From positions 39,266,032 through 39,330,031 of the forward strand of contig CM067559.1 of NCBI GenBank assembly GCA_034509755.1: 64,000 bases of DNA, written 5' to 3'. Positions 59,731 to 64,000 of the stretch are shown one piece after another. Origin of the DNA: Anisodus tanguticus (Eukaryota > Streptophyta > Magnoliopsida > Solanales > Solanaceae). Both the position numbers and the translations under genes were made by a program. Each line of letters begins with the position of its first letter. The first letter of the stretch is position 1. The notes under the pieces are model-generated. The model was not told the DNA's origin, searched no databases, and was given only the letters and a program-made list of their open reading frames with translations.

Positions 59731-62700
59731 ATGGATACGAGCGCCACGTCTCATATCACCAACAATTCAGGTAATCTTCCTCAACTGCGCTAGTTATCGA
59801 CTCCACAATCTATTATGGTCGGTAGTGGTCATCGCATTCCAATTCAAGGATTTGGCCACACCCTTACCCCACCACCGTATCCCCACTTCTCTCTTCAAAA
59901 CGTCCTTTATGCACCAAACATCATCAAAAATCTAATTTATGTCAGAAAATTTGCCACCGATAATTCTGTCTTCCATTAATTTTGACCCGTTTGGATTTTC
60001 GTAAAGGACCTCCGTACCGGGAAACTCCTTACGAGATGCAATAGTGAGGGGGACTTATATCCGTTCCTACCCACATCCGCTGCTAGTGTCACTCCTCACA
60101 CCGTTCTAACAACCATATCTCCCTCTACGTGGTATAGTAGACTTGGTCATCCGGGTTCTCACGTTTTTTATTCTCTTAGAAATTGAAATTTAATCCAATG
60201 CAACAAAGGGAATCTTTCTCATAGCTGCTCCTTGTGTCAGTTAGGGAAACACGTTAGACTACCATTTGCGACTTCTATGAGTACCACTTTCTTTCCCTTT
60301 GATATTATTCACGCTAATGTATGGACATCTCCCATAACCAGCAACTTAGGCCACAAATATTATCTGATATTTTTGGATGATTTCTCTCACTTTCTTTGGG
60401 TCTATCCATTCAAACTCAAATCTCAAGTGTTCTCCAAATTTGTTGAGTTTCGTACCCTGGTTAAAACGCAATTTGAAAAAGACATAAAATCGTTTCAATG
60501 TGATAATGGTTGTGAGTTTAATAATTCATTCTTTCATAATTTTTGTGTGGCTAACAGCATGATTTTTCGTTTCTCATGCCCCCATACCTCCCCTCAAAAT
60601 GAAAAAGCCGAAAGTATTATCCGAACCATTAATAATATGATTCGTACCCTCTTTTTTCATGCGACTCTCCCCCTAATTTTTGGGTATATGCATTAAAAAT
60701 GGCAGAAAACATTCTCATCATTCTACCAACCCGTGCGATTCAAATAAGACACCACCGAAATTCTCTATCGTCGGATCTCCACCTATGACCACCTTTGATT
60801 TTTCGATTGTCTATGCTATCCAAATATGACATCCACGACACCTTACAAATTAGCATCCCAGTCTACTCCATGCGCCTTTCTCAATTTTCCGTCAAACCAT
60901 AGGGGGTACTTGTGCTATGAGCTCTCCACCGACAAAATTATAATTTCTCGTCACGTCACCTTTGTCAAATATGTCTTCCCATTTGACAACATCAAAAAAT
61001 TTCGAGTCACTGATTACCAATTCCTCGAAGATTCGGACCCATCACCGCTTGTCCAACAGGCATTCCGTCAGGCGACCACTATTCCGGCGGCGGCAAACTG
61101 CCACCACCACCAAAAATCGCCCCACTGCATCTCTGTCACATTCCCGCTCTCTGTCACTACCATCGCCAACTGCCACCACCACCGGCAGTCAGCCCGTCGA
61201 CAATTACCTCACCACCAGCCACTGGAACCCCATCACCCAACCACTGTGTTTCCACTATCGGACCACACCATAGCCGATCCTCCAATTCGACACCCTTCCC
61301 CTGACTTATCTCCAGTCACCGGAAAACTAAACCCATCAATAACCCAGTTTAGCCCCAACCCACCGTCGTCGCCATATCCAATAACACCTATCCAACCCTC
61401 GACCCAACCCGGAGCCCCGACAAACACCACCACAACCACTGTCATGCCTAGAAAATACACACCAGACACCCTCACCCCACCACCAGTTCCTGCTCCCCAC
61501 CCATTCCGCAGATCAGATCCCTAAACCAGCAACTCCCTCAAAATATTGAAAATACGCCTACCCCCACCCACCGTAATGAAACCCGTGCTCAACATGGAAT
61601 TTTCAAACCCAAAGTCTAGTTTAACTCATCCAGACCATTTCACCAATACCTAAAAACCCAAAGTTGGCCAAACTAGATCCGAATTGGAATGCGGCCATGT
61701 GTGAGGAATTTATTACTTTAACGAAACAACACACTTGAGATTTGGTTCCTAGGCCAGAGGGGGTGAACGTGATCCGATGCATGTGGCTTTTTTGTCACAA
61801 ATACATAGACATTGGTGGGCTCGAGAGGTATAAGGTGAGACTTGTGGCTAATGACACTAATCGGTAAGAGGGTATAGATTGTGGTGAGACATTCAGTCCG
61901 GTTGTTAAACCGGCCACCATTCGCACAATTTTGAGCATTGTTATGGGTAAGCACTGGCATATTCATCAGCTTGATATGAAAAATGCGTTTCTACATGAGA
62001 ATTTGAAAGAAACGGTTTATATGCATCAACCGCCTGGTTTTGTCCATCCAGTCGCCCCCAGTATGTATGTCGTCTCCGTAAGTCACTTTATGGCTTGAAA
62101 CATGCCCCTCGCGTGTGGTATGATCACTTTGCACAATATATTTTGCAGATTGGGTTTGTATGCAACAAGTGTGATAATTTTCTATTTATTTTTCATAGAG
62201 GTAGTAGCATTACATATTTATTATTATATATGGATGATATTGTGCTCATTGCCTCATATGAGTTGTTAAAAAATGAGATCATTGCACTGCGCAAAACAGA
62301 ATTTGATATGACTGACTTGGGGAAGTTGAGCTATTTTAGGGGATTTCAGTGATGTGATCTGCAGACACTATGTTTCTTTGTCAACGTAAGTATGCAGATG
62401 AGATTGTGTACAGGGCTACAATGGCAAATTGCAAGATCATGTCTACCCCAGTTGACTCCAAATCAAAGCTCAATGCTTTGGATGGTGATCTAGTGTCAGA
62501 TCCCAGCCTATACCGGAGTCTTGCAGGTGCCCTATAATACCTGACTTTCACTAGACCTGATATTGCTTATGATGTTCAGCATGTATGCTTATTCATGCAT
62601 GTCCTAGGGAGCCTCATTTTACTGCCCTTAAACGTATCATTCGATACGTTAAGGTGACACTTGATTATGGATACATCTCTACCCCCTCAGCACCGACCAA

Positions 62701-63187
62701 ATTGTTGTCATAGACGGATGCTGATTGGGCAGGCTGTCCAAACACTCCACAATCCACCTCAGGCTATTGTGTGTTCTTGGGGGATAATCTCATATCTTGG
62801 TTTGCCAAGAGACAAGCTGTATTATCCCGTTCGAGTGCAGAAACAAAGTATAGAGGAGTTGCTAATGTTGTTGTGTGAGATCTGTTGGCTCCGAAACCTT
62901 CTTTTGGAGCTTCAGTGTCCATTGCATAAGGCGTCTGTGGTTTATTGTGATAATATATCCGTTATCTATCTATCTCATAATCTGATTCAGCATCAGCGAA
63001 CCAAGCATATTGAGATGGACATCCACTTTGTTCGTGAGAAGGTTGCTCTTGGTCATGTCAAAGTATTACATGTGTCTTCCTCTTATCAGTACACGAATAT
63101 ATTCATTAAAGACCTACCTAGACAGCTCTTCCTTGACTTCAGATCCACTCTTAGCGTTCGGCCTCCTCCCGCTCAGACTGAGGGGGT
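59731..63187 (+). pseudogene. copia pol remnant (protease to RNase H)
   Basis: Between the primer-binding site and 59730 there is no Gag-like frame. The protease core MDTSATSHIT-like sequence starts at 59731. Integrase is at 60232-60696 (QLGKHVRLPF, FDIIHANVWTSP, CDNGCEFNNS). A proline/threonine-rich linker (60826-61524) precedes RT, which has LDMKNAFLHENLKE, LYGLKHAPRVWYDHF and YMDDIVLIAS (valine of YVDD replaced by methionine). RNase H (to 63187) has TKHIEMDIHFVREKVA. Stops and shifts are frequent, so it is inactive. Confidence 0.87.
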
Positions 63188-63188
63188 G

Positions 63189-63323
63189 TATTAGCACGTG
63201 TATGTACAATATAATTACCATATGTTGTGTTGTATAATTATAGTAGAATTGGGATCCTTATTATAGAAGGATTCAACATTGTACACCTATATATATTTGT
63301 ATTAATGAGCACACGTGCTAATA
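63189..63323 (+). repeat. 3' LTR of the third copia element, altered end
   Basis: It follows the left LTR from TATTAGCACGTG to TATTAATGAG (63309). The last 35 bp expected from the left LTR (GAAAGGCTCC to ATCTTACA) are absent, and CACACGTGCTAATA stands there instead, just before the ATTAT target duplication. Confidence 0.88.
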
Positions 63324-63633
63324 ATTATCACAAAAGCATTTATATGTAATCTAGCAAAATACTATGGGTGAATGAGGTGGTGAGTGAGGGTTTAGGGGTG
63401 GCAGGGTAGGATGGTCAAGGGGTAGGGGTTGGGGGCGTTGGGTGGATGTGTAGGAGATAATGAACTTGAAATGTAACTTATGAAACTTGTTTTTCCTATT
63501 TCCATTGGATAAGTCATTTCCCTCATTTTGAAGGAATTTGTTTTCCTAAAGAAAATGTATCCCAAAACATTTTGACCAACCAAATATTGAAAAATACTTT
63601 CTGGAAAATGCCTTCATAAAAAACACACCCTAA

Positions 63634-64000
63634 GTGAAAAATAATCATTTTCATAAAATTTCAAATTTCATACATAAAACTCCATGAAAGTATCACCTGT
63701 GAATCGTTAGTATTAACTTTCACTTTTCAAACACAGGATCACAAGACCAGAAAGTAGCTAGTGGATGCTATTTTTACCACTCTATATGCCTGCTTATTCA
63801 ATGAAAAGATTATCAACCTTTATCTTTGAAATAATTTCTCTCTTTTTTCGCATTTTTTAATTAAAATAAATTGACTGGGTTCTCTTCCTTTTTAAGACAT
63901 TGTTGATACTTTTATTTTATTTTATTTTATGAGATCCTAGTAATTCAGTCACTACCATGTACTATTGGTTTATGTTAAAACGTTTCTTAATTAGCCATGA
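63634..64000. other. AT-rich flank
   Basis: Nothing recognisable beyond a short (TTTTA)n run near 63910-63928. Confidence 0.5.

Larger units (their letters stand above)
59114..63323 (+). mobile_element. Ty1/copia element nested in a MITE, abnormal right end
   Basis: It is flanked by the 5-bp direct repeat ATTAT (59109-59113, 63324-63328). It starts TATTAGCACGTGT and ends ACACGTGCTAATA, a perfect 13-bp inverted pair. The left LTR ends ATCTTACA before the primer-binding site TGGTATCAG, but the right LTR lacks this end. Gag is missing; protease, integrase, RT and RNase H remain in damaged form. Confidence 0.9.
59012..63633. mobile_element. MITE (family B) split by a copia insertion
   Basis: The left part (59012-59113) starts TAAGGGTGTGTTTGCTATA; the right part (63324-63633) ends AAAAACACACCCTAA. 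Joined across the insertion, it is the same family as 11124-11552 in reverse orientation, including TTACTTATTTTCTAGTGTTT and a shared G-rich centre. TAA at both ends fits the family's 3-bp target duplication. Confidence 0.85.

Overview
This window is plant nuclear DNA, most likely from a Solanaceae species; the exact genus is not decided here, and a Nicotiana-like, TE-rich genome is my best guess. The reasons are large AT-rich introns with GT/AG borders, plant-specific genes (UPL4-type HECT ligase, HCF152-type PPR protein, PWWP/PDP-like protein, plant uS12), and SINE, RTE-LINE and MITE families that I associate with Solanaceae.

Layout. 73-4797: degenerate Ty1/copia element with both LTRs and a CACAT target duplication, inserted into one copy of a short tandem repeat. 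4.8-7.3 kb: AT-rich spacer with a solo LTR (5885-6150). 8618-19019 (+): apparently intact 17-exon UPL4 gene (about 1519 aa) whose introns carry MITEs, a SINE, the 3' end of a LINE and a 750-bp palindrome built from a RING-H2 gene fragment. 20504-22502: internally deleted hAT transposon with an 8-bp target duplication. 23.2-26.4 kb (+): HCF152-like chloroplast PPR gene with three lesions. 27365-27459: tiny solo LTR. 28212-32462 (-): 3' half of an MCM8 gene, plainly a pseudogene, cut off at the broken end of a second hAT copy (to 34876). 35893-38217 (+): PWWP-domain gene with its coding region in one exon. 39.8-42.0 kb: dead RTE-type LINE. 42643-46056: copia element lacking gag. 46885-53882 (+): multi-exon gene for a low-complexity plant protein with several internal tandem-repeat blocks. 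55650-57796 (-): intact gene for 40S ribosomal protein S23 (uS12) with telo-box and site II elements upstream. 59012-63633: a MITE split by a third copia element whose right end is abnormal.

The genes are unrelated housekeeping genes (ubiquitin ligation, chloroplast RNA processing, DNA repair, chromatin, an uncharacterised family, ribosome) and form no operon or pathway. The most notable pattern is two neighbouring, normally conserved genes (HCF152, MCM8) both broken between intact UPL4 and PWWP genes. That fits a duplicated (polyploid) segment losing redundant genes. I found no convincing novel defence or secretion-type system. The best unusual signals are the RING-H2 palindrome in a UPL4 intron, the copia element with an inverted copy of its left end at its right end, and an exon-derived PWWP fragment upstream of its own gene.
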